From Bombella pollinis (GTDB lineage Bacteria > Pseudomonadota > Alphaproteobacteria > Acetobacterales > Acetobacteraceae): 64,000 bases of DNA. A program made the translations under genes and the position numbers. Within the stretch, counting starts at the first letter, position 1; every line of letters starts with the position of its first letter. The DNA is taken from assembly GCF_026385485.1 (NCBI RefSeq), contig NZ_JANIDX010000002.1, positions 1 to 64,000 of the forward strand. The letters run 5' to 3'. Below are positions 1-9,436 of the stretch, in pieces. Below the pieces are notes generated by a model. That model was given only the letters and a program-made list of their open reading frames with translations. It was not told the DNA's origin and did no database searches.

Positions 1-345
1 GACCCTTATGCGCCATCGATTGAGCGGTTATTGAAGGCTTTTCGGGAGGACCGGAAGGGAACGATTAAGAGGTTGAAGAAAGCGGGCGTCCGATGGGATC
101 ATGCTGAGGATGCGGCAGATTTAGTTCTTTCCCAGAAGGGGCGTTATTGGCGTTGTGCGGTTATTGTAGGGGGGTTGTTGGATAATATGGGGTATGAGTG
201 GGGAGATATTACCCATCATGTAGATGCGATAAATAAGGGGTATTATACCATTGGGGGCTATCCTAATGGTGGTGGTGGTAGTGGTGTTGGTGATGGGGTT
301 TGTGATGTGGATAATATGAATCATGATCCGCGGGAGGGATGGTAG
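1..345 (+). CDS. Hypothetical protein, 5' end outside the window
   Basis: The reading frame is open from the first base and stops at 343-345, so only the last 114 residues are visible. An in-frame TTG at 31 could be read as a start, but codons before it are also open, which favours a truncated gene. The visible part has a basic helical stretch (RKGTIKRLKKAG), an aromatic middle and a glycine-rich C-terminal tail (GGGGSG, encoded by a GGT-repeat run near 270-290) ending in acidic and His/Asn residues. I recognise no family. Its place beside a decayed ORF and a tRNA gene would suit a prophage or integrative-element gene, but this is inference only. Confidence 0.45.
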   Translation, partial: DPYAPSIERLLKAFREDRKGTIKRLKKAGVRWDHAEDAADLVLSQKGRYWRCAVIVGGLLDNMGYEWGDITHHVDAINKGYYTIGGYPNGGGGSGVGDGVCDVDNMNHDPREGW

Positions 346-354
346 AGCAGGGGG

Positions 355-690
355 TTAGGTTGCTCCGTTGTGAGATGGTTTTTGGCCGAGATTGGTGCGG
401 ATGCAATCTATGGTTGTGTGCCATTTGCCTTCTTGCATTTCTGTTGAAACTTCATGTTGGATGGCGATGGGTAGCCACAGGCCATCCCAAGGGGCTTTGC
501 TGATAAGCTGATGGCTTTGGTTGGTGAGGCTACTTGGCTTATTTTCTGGGGGAAGCCAGTTTGCAGGAGCGTATTTGCTCTCTAATATAAGAGGTTGCCA
601 GAAGGCGATGTCTGGGCGAAGGAGTGGTTCTTTATGATACGGCCATGGTAAACTCAGCCCTAGCTTTATCTCGCAGGCGTCTGGCCTCTG
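355..690 (-). pseudogene. Start-less ORF remnant, unknown family
   Basis: The minus strand is open for 112 codons between an in-frame stop at 691-693 and the stop at 355-357. The reading is protein-like (contains PWPYHKEPLLRPDIAFWQPL and later WDGLWLPIAIQHEV). No ATG, GTG or TTG occurs in frame until a Met about 30 codons from the end, so as it stands it cannot be a complete gene. It looks like the C-terminal part of a longer protein whose front is lost or frameshifted. The family is not recognised. The location immediately downstream of the 3' end of tRNA-Cys is typical of element relics. Confidence 0.35.
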
Positions 691-693
691 CTA

Positions 694-923
694 GCGTTAT
701 CTTTGGATATTATTGTTCGAACTTTATTGGCTGTAACTTAGGCCCGTTGGGCCAAACCAGTTTCTGTTACCTATCCCGCCTCAACGCTATGCCTGTCAGC
801 ATACCTTCTCAAAATCATGGGATACACCGGGGCGCGTCGGAACTAATCGGGACAGCCGATACCCTGAGAAAGGCCGTTACTCAAGGGGCAGGGGGCGCAC
901 TGGAAGAGAGCGAGATAACACTG
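694..923. other. Non-coding stretch between ORF remnant and tRNA-Cys
   Basis: No convincing gene is seen on either strand. A plus-strand ORF crosses it but runs through the tRNA and is not credible. There is a short GGCCC/GGGCC inverted repeat near 748-760 without a T tract. Confidence 0.4.
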
Positions 924-997
924 TGGAGGTCTGGGCGGGAATCGAACCCACATACGCGGATTTGCAGTCCGATGCATAGCCATTCTGCCACCAGACC
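924..997 (-). tRNA. tRNA-Cys (anticodon GCA)
   Basis: Read on the minus strand this gives a full cloverleaf. The acceptor arms GGTCTGG and CCAGACC pair over seven bases, the anticodon loop reads CTGCAAA with anticodon GCA, the T loop contains GGTTCGATTCC, and a T discriminator is followed by an encoded CCA (complement at 924-926). The length with CCA is 74 nt. It matches the tRNA-Cys pattern closely (GGCAGAATGGCTATGCA in the D arm). Confidence 0.96.
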
Positions 998-1012
998 TCA
1001 GCTGCGCTCTCT

Positions 1013-1040
1013 CTATTAAAGATTATGTCGCTCCGGTCAA
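1013..1040 (-). promoter_or_regulatory. Likely sigma-70 promoter of tRNA-Cys
   Basis: On the minus strand a TTGACC box (1035-1040) is followed after 16 bases by TAATAG (1013-1018), about 16-22 nt before the mature tRNA 5' end at 997. Predicted from sequence only. Confidence 0.45.
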
Positions 1041-1145
1041 TAGGGAAAAAACATTCAAGATTTTTTTTACTTATTTTTCACCCTGTTCTGCCTTATACTC
1101 ACGCCAATGGTTTTTTGTAACTGCAGGCCCTGACAGATTATCGCT

Positions 1146-2633
1146 ATGACATTCCCTCTCTTGGCATTTTTGAAAAATAGACGGTCTATTCAGCTTGGAC
1201 TAGGGCTTATTACAAGCTTAGGGCTGGGGGCTGGTTATGCGTCCGCGCAGACGATTGAGGGGGCAGGTCGCTCCGAGTTTATCCCTCATACATTAAAAGA
1301 AGCCCTCTCTATGGCGTATCTAACCAATCCTCAGCTGCGTGAAGCAAGGGCGCAGTTGCGTGCTGTGGATGAGCAAATGTCCGCCGCTATGGCCGGTTGG
1401 CGTCCGACCATTACTGGCAGTGCGGGTTTAACCTATTATAAAGGGAGTAGCCGTTATAGTCAGTTAACTGAGTTGATGGGGCGCAACGTAAAAATCCCGA
1501 ACGAGCAGCGTTATAGCAATGGCGGTTATAATGCTAGTGTCTCTGTTACGCAGCCAATTTATCAAGGTGGTAAGACGGTTGCGGGCATTCATATGGCTAA
1601 GAACCAGATTTTTGCTCAACGTGCCCGCCTCATCGCGACTGAGCAGCAAGTTTTATATAATGCGATGGAAGCTTTTGTGAAGGTTGTTGGTAATAAGCAA
1701 CTCCTTCAGGTGAGTATTAATAACGAGCGGTCCTTACAGCAACAACTTGACGCTACGAATCGCCGTTTTCGTCTTGGGGAGCTAAGCCGTACTGATGTTG
1801 CGCAGGCGCAAGGGGCTTTGGCTACCGCCACGGCGGAACGTCAGCAGGCTGAGGGAACATTCCAAGCGGCACAAGCAAGTTATTTACAGACCATTGGTGT
1901 TCCGGCTCCGCCGGATCTCGTGCCACCTCAGCCTTTGGCCCTACCTGTACGGACAGAAAAGGAAGCTGTGGATGAAGCTGTGCGGAACAATCCGAATGTG
2001 ATTGCCGCACTTTTTAACGAGGCGCAGCAGAAGGATAATATCTCCGTCCAAATGGCTGCTATTTTGCCGAAGATTACAGCAGGCTTAGGGTATCAACGCT
2101 CTAGGGACCAAGCATCAGATGATTCTTTGCAAGATAACAAGTTTGCGTCTCTGACGTTGCAAGTGCCTATTTATCAGGGGGGCAGTGAATATTCGGCGGT
2201 ACGTCAGGCACGGCAAACAGCTATTGCAGCACGACATGAGGTAGATGTACAGCGGCGTTTGGCTCTGCAACAAACATCATCTAGCTGGCAATATTATATA
2301 GCAACGCAAGAAACGCTAAAAAGCAATAAAGTTGCTGTCTCCTCTAATTTGGCTGCCCTTGCTGGGGTGGAGCGGCAAGCTCTGATGGGGACAGCGACAA
2401 CCTTATCTGTTCTTCAGCAGCAGCAATCTTTATTGCAAGCTCAGCGTCTTTTAATTCAAAATGCAGCAGCTTTGGTGACATCATCTTACGATATTGCGCG
2501 CGCCATGGGTCGTCTCACGGCGATTGATCTGAAATTGGATGTCCCACTTTATGATGAAAAAGCCTATTATAACGCTGTGAAGACCCGTCTATGGGGCGTT
2601 GGCGATTATAAAACGAATATTCCGGGACGATAA
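1146..2633 (+). CDS. tolC: TolC family outer membrane efflux protein
   Basis: Outer membrane channel that would act as the exit duct for tripartite efflux pumps or type I secretion. The 495-residue protein has a signal peptide (hydrophobic core about residues 17-33, cleavage probably after ASA at 34). Two tandem outer membrane efflux repeats follow (about 50-240 and 265-470). The internal duplication is visible in the paired motifs TQPIYQGG (about 137-144) and QVPIYQGG (about 339-346). The length fits the family. No periplasmic adaptor or inner membrane pump gene lies beside it, so it probably serves partners encoded elsewhere. No strong ribosome binding site is seen before this ATG, but it begins directly at a convincing signal peptide. 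Confidence 0.93.
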   Translation: MTFPLLAFLKNRRSIQLGLGLITSLGLGAGYASAQTIEGAGRSEFIPHTLKEALSMAYLTNPQLREARAQLRAVDEQMSAAMAGWRPTITGSAGLTYYKGSSRYSQLTELMGRNVKIPNEQRYSNGGYNASVSVTQPIYQGGKTVAGIHMAKNQIFAQRARLIATEQQVLYNAMEAFVKVVGNKQLLQVSINNERSLQQQLDATNRRFRLGELSRTDVAQAQGALATATAERQQAEGTFQAAQASYLQTIGVPAPPDLVPPQPLALPVRTEKEAVDEAVRNNPNVIAALFNEAQQKDNISVQMAAILPKITAGLGYQRSRDQASDDSLQDNKFASLTLQVPIYQGGSEYSAVRQARQTAIAARHEVDVQRRLALQQTSSSWQYYIATQETLKSNKVAVSSNLAALAGVERQALMGTATTLSVLQQQQSLLQAQRLLIQNAAALVTSSYDIARAMGRLTAIDLKLDVPLYDEKAYYNAVKTRLWGVGDYKTNIPGR

Positions 2634-2726
2634 AAGGGGTTTTTCTAAGGGCGGCCTATCGGCAAGCCTCACGGTCGATGATATGAAGGTCTTATCAATG
2701 AAGACCATGTATTAAGATGTGAGCGC

Positions 2727-5432
2727 ATGCCTAAACAGACCTCCCACACACCCTTAGCCGCCTCTGAGTTAGAGAAGGCCTTCACCCCGGCTGATTATGA
2801 AAATACGCTTTATAAGCAATGGGAAGAGTCTGGTATTTTTGAGGCTCACCCTGAGGATAAGGGCACAGCCTATTCCATCATGTTCCCGCCGCCGAATGTG
2901 ACGGGGACACTCCATCTCGGCCATGCTCTGACCTTTACCTTGCAGGATATTCTTATTCGCTGGCAGCGGGGGAAAGGGGCGAATGTTTTATGGCAACCCG
3001 GCACAGACCATGCCGGTATCGCTACCCAAATGGTGGTTGAGCGTGCTTTGGACAAAGAGGGCATAAACCGTAAAGAGCTGGGCCGCCCGCGCTTCATTGA
3101 GCGCGTCTGGGAGTGGAAGAATGAATATGGCGGCACGATTATCAAGCAATTACGCAGGTTAGGGGCCTCTGCTGATTGGACGCGTGAACGCTTTACGATG
3201 GATGCAGGCCTCTCACGCGCGGTGCGTAAGGTCTTTGTTCAGCTCCATAAAGAGGGGCTTATTTATCGGGACCGCCGTTTGGTGAATTGGGACCCGGTAT
3301 TTCGTTCTGCGATTTCCGATTTAGAGGTGGATAATAAAGAGACTAAAGGCTCTATGTGGTATATCCGCTACCCGTTAGAGAGCGGAGCGCATATCACCAT
3401 CGCCACGACCCGGCCAGAAACTATGCTGGGTGATGTTGCCGTAGCGGTGAATCCAGAAGATGAGCGTTACCAAGCCTTCATCGGGCAGAAGGTTATATTG
3501 CCTCTAACGGGGCGTTCTATCCCCATTGTAGCGGATGAACATTCCGATCCAGAAAAGGGAACAGGGGCTGTTAAGATTACTCCTGCTCATGATTTTAATG
3601 ATTTTGAGGTCGGTAAGCGGCATAATCTCCCTGCCCCAACTATTCTTGATGAAGGGGCCTGCATTTGGCTGGATGAGGTGCGTGGAGAGTTCATCCAGCA
3701 TGATGGCATTAGCGATTTAGAGTTTGTCCATTCCCTAGAAGGGCTACATCGCGATGAAGCGCGTAAAAAGATTATCGCGCGGCTTGAGGCGATGGAATGG
3801 CTGGAGAAAATCGAGCCGCATACTCTACAGGTCCCGACTGCGGAGCGTGGGGGGGCTGTTGTAGAGCCACGTCTGACACTGCAATGGTATTGCGATGCAC
3901 CCAAACTCGCTCAACCTGCTGTTGATGCGGTTAAAAACGGGGCTATGAGCTTTGAGCCACGCCAGTGGGAGAACACTTTCTTCGCGTGGATGCGAGAGCT
4001 TCAACCATGGTGTATTAGCCGTCAATTATGGTGGGGGCACCAAATCCCCGCATGGTATGGCTCCGATGGCAAAACTTATGTGGCAGAGAGCGCGGAAGAA
4101 GCCCAACAACAAGCGGGCCCTTCTGTATCCTTAACGCAGGATGAGGATGTACTTGATACATGGTTCAGCTCAGCCTTATGGCCGTTTACGACCTTGGGAT
4201 GGCCGGATAAGACAGAGGCATTAGAGTTCTATTACCCAACCAGCACATTGGTCACAGGGTTTGATATTATCTTCTTCTGGGTATCGCGGATGATGATGAT
4301 GGGCCTTCACTTTATGGGGAAGGTGCCCTTCCAGAAGATTCTTATTCATGGGCTGGTGCGGGATGAAAAAGGGCAAAAAATGTCCAAGTCCCGCGGCAAT
4401 GGGATTGATCCGCTGGATTTGATTGCCGAATATGGGGCTGATGCGACACGTCTGGCTATTGCGGCCGGGGCCGGGTTGGGGCGTGATATTAAGCTTGGGC
4501 GTGGCAAGGTGGAGGAGCATCGTGCTTTCATCACCAAGTTGTGGAATGCCTCACGCTTTTTGCAGATGAATGGTGTGAAGCCCCACTTAGAGTTTAATCC
4601 AGCTAAGGTGCAATCAACATTAGCGCGTTGGATTGTGGAGGAAGCGCGCAAGGCTGTTGTGCAAGCTGATGCCGCGCTGGAAGCATCACGCTTTGATGAT
4701 TATACGCGCTGCTGTTATCAGTTCGTCTGGAACATCTTTTGTGATTGGTTTGTCGAGTTTTCCAAACCTGTTTTCCGCAGCGGTGGGGCCGAGGCGGAGG
4801 AGTTAAAAGCAGCCGCTGCCTATGTTCTGGGTGTCATCTTACAGATGATGCACCCCGTTATTCCTTTTGTCACAGCAACCTTATGGCAGAAATTGGGGTA
4901 TCATGGGGCCTCCATTGTGGGGCACTGGCCGACTATTCCAGAGAGGAAAGAGGCTCACGCTGCCGCGGATGAAGTGAATTGGGTGGTTCGTCTCATTAGT
5001 GAGGTGCGAACCGTGCGGGCAGAGATGAACGTGCCGCCTTCACAAAAGGCACCACTTCTCTTGCGTGATGCTTCGGCTCAGACAATTGAGCGTGCCCAGA
5101 GCTGGAAAGCGGCGATTGATCAAATGGCGCGTGCGTCTGAAGTGACAGTTCTTACCAATGAGCCGCCGAAAATGGCCGCGCAAATCATCTTAGATGAGGC
5201 AACCATTTTCATGCCGCTTGAAGGTGTGATCGACCTCGAAGCTGAAAAGACGCGCTTGAATAAGGAAATTGCCCGTCTTGAAAGCGAGATTGGGAAGGTT
5301 GAAAAGAAGCTCTCTAACGAGAACTTTGTCGCGCGTGCTAAAGCGGAAGTTGTGCAAGAGAACCGGGAGCGGTTGGAAACCTTCCTGCATGAGTTGAAGA
5401 AACAAAAAACCGCTTTAAGCCGGATTAGCTAG
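2727..5432 (+). CDS. valS: Valyl-tRNA synthetase
   Basis: Charges tRNA-Val in the cytoplasm. The class I signature HLGH appears near residues 62-65 (after PPNVTGT) and KMSKS near 551-555. The editing (CP1) domain lies between them, with TTRPETMLGD near residues 226-236. An anticodon-binding domain follows, and the C-terminal 60 residues form the ValS tRNA-binding coiled coil (LEAEKTRLNKEIARLESEIG). At 901 residues it is in the usual range. It probably forms its own transcription unit and is followed by a strong hairpin terminator. Confidence 0.97.
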   Translation: MPKQTSHTPLAASELEKAFTPADYENTLYKQWEESGIFEAHPEDKGTAYSIMFPPPNVTGTLHLGHALTFTLQDILIRWQRGKGANVLWQPGTDHAGIATQMVVERALDKEGINRKELGRPRFIERVWEWKNEYGGTIIKQLRRLGASADWTRERFTMDAGLSRAVRKVFVQLHKEGLIYRDRRLVNWDPVFRSAISDLEVDNKETKGSMWYIRYPLESGAHITIATTRPETMLGDVAVAVNPEDERYQAFIGQKVILPLTGRSIPIVADEHSDPEKGTGAVKITPAHDFNDFEVGKRHNLPAPTILDEGACIWLDEVRGEFIQHDGISDLEFVHSLEGLHRDEARKKIIARLEAMEWLEKIEPHTLQVPTAERGGAVVEPRLTLQWYCDAPKLAQPAVDAVKNGAMSFEPRQWENTFFAWMRELQPWCISRQLWWGHQIPAWYGSDGKTYVAESAEEAQQQAGPSVSLTQDEDVLDTWFSSALWPFTTLGWPDKTEALEFYYPTSTLVTGFDIIFFWVSRMMMMGLHFMGKVPFQKILIHGLVRDEKGQKMSKSRGNGIDPLDLIAEYGADATRLAIAAGAGLGRDIKLGRGKVEEHRAFITKLWNASRFLQMNGVKPHLEFNPAKVQSTLARWIVEEARKAVVQADAALEASRFDDYTRCCYQFVWNIFCDWFVEFSKPVFRSGGAEAEELKAAAAYVLGVILQMMHPVIPFVTATLWQKLGYHGASIVGHWPTIPERKEAHAAADEVNWVVRLISEVRTVRAEMNVPPSQKAPLLLRDASAQTIERAQSWKAAIDQMARASEVTVLTNEPPKMAAQIILDEATIFMPLEGVIDLEAEKTRLNKEIARLESEIGKVEKKLSNENFVARAKAEVVQENRERLETFLHELKKQKTALSRIS

Positions 5433-5452
5433 GCGTTGCATCATGCTGAATC

Positions 5453-5485
5453 AAAAAGCCTGCCCTTTTGGAGGCAGGCTTTTTT
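5453..5485. terminator. Bidirectional rho-independent terminator between valS and ilvD
   Basis: AAAAAGCCTGCC and GGCAGGCTTTTT form a 12-bp stem with an 8-base loop. The T run serves valS on the plus strand and the A run serves convergent ilvD on the minus strand. Confidence 0.9.
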
Positions 5486-5502
5486 ATGGGGAATCTTAAC
5501 GC

Positions 5503-7362
5503 TTAGACGGAGCGTTTTTTGATAATAATCTGAGATAGGTCGCGCACAGCCCCATGTGCTGCGCTGGTCGTCATGGCGGCATAAGCTTTTAGAGCAGTGG
5601 ACACAATACGCTCACGCTGTGGTTGCCAGCCTGCGGCCCCTTTGGCGTCCATAGCTGCACGCCGCGCTTCAATCTCCGTTGCGGGAACGTCCAAATGTAA
5701 GACGCGTTTGGGAATATCAATGACGATGGCATCGCCTTCCTCAACAAGGCCGATTAAGCCACCCTCTGCGGCTTCTGGTGACATATGTCCAACAGAGAGG
5801 CCAGAGCTCCCCCCAGAGAAGCGGCCATCAGTAATGAGGGCACAGGCTTCTCCCAACCCCATAGATTTCAAATAGCTGGTTGGATAAAGCATTTCCTGCA
5901 TGCCCGGTCCACCTTTGGGGCCTTCATAACGGATGACAACAACATCGCCGGGGATAATCTGCTTACCCAAAATGGCTGTGACGGCGGCATCTTGGCTATC
6001 AAACACTCGAGCGCGCCCTTTGAATGTCAGGATATTCTCAGCAACGCCCGCTGTTTTTACGATGGCTCCATCCGTTGCTAAATTACCATAAAGGACAGCT
6101 AACCCACCATCTTGGGAGAAAGCATGATCCTTATCCCGCAATACACCAGCCTGACGGTCTGTATCCAATGTTTTATATTGGCTTTTTTGGGAAAAGGCCT
6201 CAACAGTTCTCACACCACCCGGTGCGGCTTTAAAGAAGGCTGTTGCTTTCTCCTTACCATGGGCAATATCCCATTCTGCAAGGGCTTCTTTTAAGCTGGG
6301 CGTATGAACAGTAGCCGCACTCGTATCAATCAAACCAGCACGGTCTAACTCCCCAAGGATGGCTGGAATCCCCCCAGCGCGGTGGACATCTTCCATATGA
6401 ACATTCGGTACAGAAGGCGAAACTTTGCAGAGATGTGGCACTTTGCGGGAGAGAGCATCAATATCGCTCATCTTAAAATCAACGCCTGCCTCGTGTGCGG
6501 CGGCGAGGAGATGCAGCACGGTGTTGGTGGAGCCTCCCATGGCGATATCTAACGTCATAGCATTGGTAAAGGCTGCTTTTGTCGCAATCCCACGGGGGAG
6601 CGCGCGCTCATCTTCTTGCTCATACCAACGGCGGGCAAGCTCAACGCTCAAACGGCCAGCCTCAAGAAAGAGGTTTTTCCGCTCACTATGCGTTGCCAGA
6701 AGGGACCCATTGCCCGGTAGAGACAGCCCTAAAGCCTCTGTCAAGCAGTTCATAGAATTAGCGGTGAACATCCCAGAGCAAGACCCACATGTTGGGCAGG
6801 CTGACCGCTCTACTTGGGCGGAAACATCATCACTAATGCGCTCATCTGCTGCGGCTACCATGGAGGTTACAAGGTCCACTGCGCGCTCAATGCCGTTCAT
6901 ATCCGCTTTGCCAGCCTCCATAGGGCCACCAGAGACAAAAACGGTCGGGATATTCAGCCGAAGCGAGGCCATTAACATGCCCGGCGTAATCTTATCACAA
7001 TTACTGATGCAGACTAACGCATCGGCACAATGGGCATTGACCATATATTCCACAGAATCAGCAATCAATTCCCGCGAGGGGAGGGAATAGAGCATCCCGC
7101 CATGACCCATCGCGATGCCATCATCCACGGCGATTGTATTAAACTCCTTAGCAACACCGCCGGCTTCTTCCACAGCGGATGCGACTAATGCCCCCATATT
7201 TTTGAGGTGAACATGACCGGGAACAAATTGGGTAAAGGAATTAGCGATGGCGATAATGGGTTTATTAAAATCATCATCCTTCATGCCGGTTGCACGCCAT
7301 AGAGCGCGAGCCCCCGCCATATTGCGGCCGTGAGTACTAGTATGAGAACGATAGGCGGGCAT
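5503..7362 (-). CDS. ilvD: Dihydroxy-acid dehydratase
   Basis: Dehydrates 2,3-dihydroxy-isovalerate and 2,3-dihydroxy-3-methylvalerate, the third step of valine and isoleucine synthesis and a precursor route to pantothenate. At 619 residues it matches the family (E. coli about 616). Iron-sulfur and metal-site cysteines are visible at 122 (NCDK) and 189/192/195 (CPTCGSC), and the substrate-site motif GDGRFSGG-like (DGRFSGGSSGLSVGH) is in the C-terminal half. It stands alone here, without other ilv genes, and converges on valS. Confidence 0.97.
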   Translation of the reverse strand: MPAYRSHTSTHGRNMAGARALWRATGMKDDDFNKPIIAIANSFTQFVPGHVHLKNMGALVASAVEEAGGVAKEFNTIAVDDGIAMGHGGMLYSLPSRELIADSVEYMVNAHCADALVCISNCDKITPGMLMASLRLNIPTVFVSGGPMEAGKADMNGIERAVDLVTSMVAAADERISDDVSAQVERSACPTCGSCSGMFTANSMNCLTEALGLSLPGNGSLLATHSERKNLFLEAGRLSVELARRWYEQEDERALPRGIATKAAFTNAMTLDIAMGGSTNTVLHLLAAAHEAGVDFKMSDIDALSRKVPHLCKVSPSVPNVHMEDVHRAGGIPAILGELDRAGLIDTSAATVHTPSLKEALAEWDIAHGKEKATAFFKAAPGGVRTVEAFSQKSQYKTLDTDRQAGVLRDKDHAFSQDGGLAVLYGNLATDGAIVKTAGVAENILTFKGRARVFDSQDAAVTAILGKQIIPGDVVVIRYEGPKGGPGMQEMLYPTSYLKSMGLGEACALITDGRFSGGSSGLSVGHMSPEAAEGGLIGLVEEGDAIVIDIPKRVLHLDVPATEIEARRAAMDAKGAAGWQPQRERIVSTALKAYAAMTTSAAHGAVRDLSQIIIKKRSV

Positions 7363-7478
7363 GAAGAACCTCGTTTAAAAAGAAACGCTCAAAGGCATGT
7401 TGTGGTAAGAATAGGTAACATAAAATAAGAAAAATGAAAGATGTGAAAAGCATCTCTCTCATTTCCCTTTGCTCCCCT

Positions 7479-7496
7479 AGCTAAATGCATTTAGCT
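7479..7496. promoter_or_regulatory. 18-bp perfect palindrome in the ilvD-msrA intergenic region
   Basis: AGCTAAATGCATTTAGCT is its own reverse complement. It lies 25 bp before the msrA start and about 115 bp before the ilvD start, in a 158-bp divergent gap. The size and position suit a dimeric regulator's operator. Which regulator binds is unknown. Confidence 0.5.
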
Positions 7497-7520
7497 CCCC
7501 ATATGATAGGGGACTGATTT

Positions 7521-8081
7521 ATGAGACAAAGAGGCGTTATGGCAGAGGCATCATCAATTATCCTCGGAGGCGGTTGCTTCTGGTGTGTTGAGGCGATTTT
7601 TAAGGGATTGCGTGGTGTTATAACCGCTAAACCCGGTTATGCAGGCGGGCATACGGAGCATCCACAGTACAAAGAGGTATGCACAGGCCATACAGGCCAT
7701 ACGGAAGTTGTAGAGCTTCGTTTTGATCCGCGCGAGATTAGCCTTGAAGATATTCTACGTGTTTTCTTCACCACGCATGACCCAACACAGCTTAATCGAC
7801 AAGGCGATGATGTGGGGACGCAATATCGGTCCGTTATTTTTGGAGATGAGGCCCAGCAAGCCATAGCGCGGACAATTCGTGATGAAATTGCTGCGCAAGG
7901 GATTTGGAGTGACCCCATCGTAACAGCGATTGAAGGTCCGGCTCATTTTTGGGAGGCCGAAGCAGACCACCATGATTACTTTGCGCGCAACCCCGAAACC
8001 GCTTATTGCGCCGCCGTAGTGGCCCCTAAGGTTGCTAAGGCACGCAAGCTTTATCGCGATCGTCTAAAGCCAGCAGACTAG
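7521..8081 (+). CDS. msrA: Peptide-methionine (S)-S-oxide reductase MsrA
   Basis: Repairs oxidised methionine (S-sulfoxide) in proteins and free methionine. The catalytic motif GGGCFWC is at residues 16-22 with the nucleophilic Cys at 19, followed by the conserved GYAGG and EVV(E) segments. The protein is 186 residues. This ATG has AGGGG 8 bases upstream. An ATG at 7539, giving a start MAEAS and preceded by AGAGG, is an equally good family-length start. MsrB is not nearby. A perfect palindrome sits between this gene and ilvD. Confidence 0.95.
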   Translation: MRQRGVMAEASSIILGGGCFWCVEAIFKGLRGVITAKPGYAGGHTEHPQYKEVCTGHTGHTEVVELRFDPREISLEDILRVFFTTHDPTQLNRQGDDVGTQYRSVIFGDEAQQAIARTIRDEIAAQGIWSDPIVTAIEGPAHFWEAEADHHDYFARNPETAYCAAVVAPKVAKARKLYRDRLKPAD

Positions 8082-8119
8082 GATAGTCTTTCCCCAACCC
8101 CTAAAAAGGTGGCGGGCTG

Positions 8120-9433
8120 TTATTCTTCACTTTCTAGTAAGATGCGGTCCGTCTCCTCATCATAATCGAACAGATTGGCATAACGTGCCCATGAGATGGC
8201 CGTGTTCAATGTCTGCCGAGCAAAGCTTATCGACATAGACTCTTCCAATCGCCGCCGAAAGACGTCTGCATCAATAGCGTGGCTGTTGCGTTCATCCAAT
8301 GTGCCGCGAATCAATTTTAACAGTGGAACAGCATGGAGCAGAGCGGCACGCATAATATCGCGCCGTGCATCAGCATCGGCCTCCACAAAGGTACGTCCGG
8401 TTTGGGTTAAGATAATATCGCCATCCTCAAGGTCAGCGAAGTCCAATAATTGCAATGTTTCTCCTAATGGGAAAAGGTCATCCAAGGTCATTTGGAGATG
8501 TTGGGCTAATTCTGGGAGGTCAGCACGGCCAGAATGAGGCGCATGTTCCAACGCTTCCATAAGTCCGACCAACATCTCGATAGATAAATCAGGCAAGACA
8601 AGGAACAGCTCGCTTTCATCCTGTATCTCTGCCGATGGCATGGCTTCCGCCTCCGAGACACTAGGGGCGCGCAAGGTCATCAATGTATAAATCTGGTCCA
8701 CAAAATGACGGAACTGCTCATCATGCCGGTTACGTGGGTGCGGGAAGGGGACACGGATTTCATGCGTGATGCGCCCCGGCCCCGATGAAAAGAGCAATAT
8801 CCGGTCACACATTAAAACGGCTTCTTCAATCGCATGGGTTGCGAGAACCATAGCTTTAAGCGGGCCTAGGCGATGTTCCTGCCATAATTCAATCAAATCG
8901 GTTCGTAGATTTTCGGCACTCAGATGGTCAATATTTAAAAAAGGCTCATCTAGTAACAAAATCTCAGGTTGGCGAGCTAGGGCACGTGTCAGAGAGGTAC
9001 GCTCTGCTAACGCATCGGATAATTCTCTCGGATAAGCCCCCTCATAGCCATCCATATCCAACACCTCGATAATCGCACTGGCTATTTTTTCCCGCTCTGC
9101 CTTGGGTTGGCGTTTAGCTTCTAGGGCAAGGAGAATATTCTCCCGTACGGTCAACCACGGGAAAAGAACATCATCTTGCAAAATGATGGATACCCCCTCC
9201 AAAGCTAGGGGAGTGGCTTTATCATCCTTCCAAAAAACAGTGCCCGTTTTAGGCTGCTCAAGCCCGGCCATGATTTTTAATAAGCTTGATTTACCAGAGC
9301 CAGAACGCCCCACAAGGCCTAGAATCTCACCCTCTTGCACCTCCATATTAATCTGCTCAACAATAGGAAGGTCTTGGTTACGGGCCTTTTGAGCAACTTG
9401 TGTGCAATCAACCAGGCGTAGAAGTGTATTCAT
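8120..9433 (-). CDS. NitT/TauT-type ABC transporter ATP-binding protein with AAA-associated C-terminal domain
   Basis: ATPase subunit predicted to power the adjacent fused permease. This type resembles nitrate, sulfonate or taurine importers. Walker A (GRSGSGKS) is at residues 42-49, the Q loop near 86, Walker B (ILLLDEP) at 158-164 and the switch His at 200. The signature motif reads LSDAL (138-142) instead of LSGGQ, so it is weakened. Residues about 290-437 form the helical AAA-associated domain seen in some members of this group. It ends the minus-strand unit that starts at ubiE and is 3 bp from the permease. No substrate-binding protein is encoded beside it, so the substrate cannot be named. 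Confidence 0.85.
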   Translation of the reverse strand: MNTLLRLVDCTQVAQKARNQDLPIVEQINMEVQEGEILGLVGRSGSGKSSLLKIMAGLEQPKTGTVFWKDDKATPLALEGVSIILQDDVLFPWLTVRENILLALEAKRQPKAEREKIASAIIEVLDMDGYEGAYPRELSDALAERTSLTRALARQPEILLLDEPFLNIDHLSAENLRTDLIELWQEHRLGPLKAMVLATHAIEEAVLMCDRILLFSSGPGRITHEIRVPFPHPRNRHDEQFRHFVDQIYTLMTLRAPSVSEAEAMPSAEIQDESELFLVLPDLSIEMLVGLMEALEHAPHSGRADLPELAQHLQMTLDDLFPLGETLQLLDFADLEDGDIILTQTGRTFVEADADARRDIMRAALLHAVPLLKLIRGTLDERNSHAIDADVFRRRLEESMSISFARQTLNTAISWARYANLFDYDEETDRILLESEE

Positions 9434-9436
9434 GAG

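Noticed and set aside
121..324. 67-codon minus-strand ORF, Thr/Ile/Asn-rich
   Set aside because: It is the antisense of the G-rich tail of the plus-strand ORF at the left edge; the composition reflects that repeat.
624..1019. 131-codon plus-strand ORF
   Set aside because: It runs straight through the tRNA-Cys gene on the other strand and has no protein-like composition or ribosome binding site.
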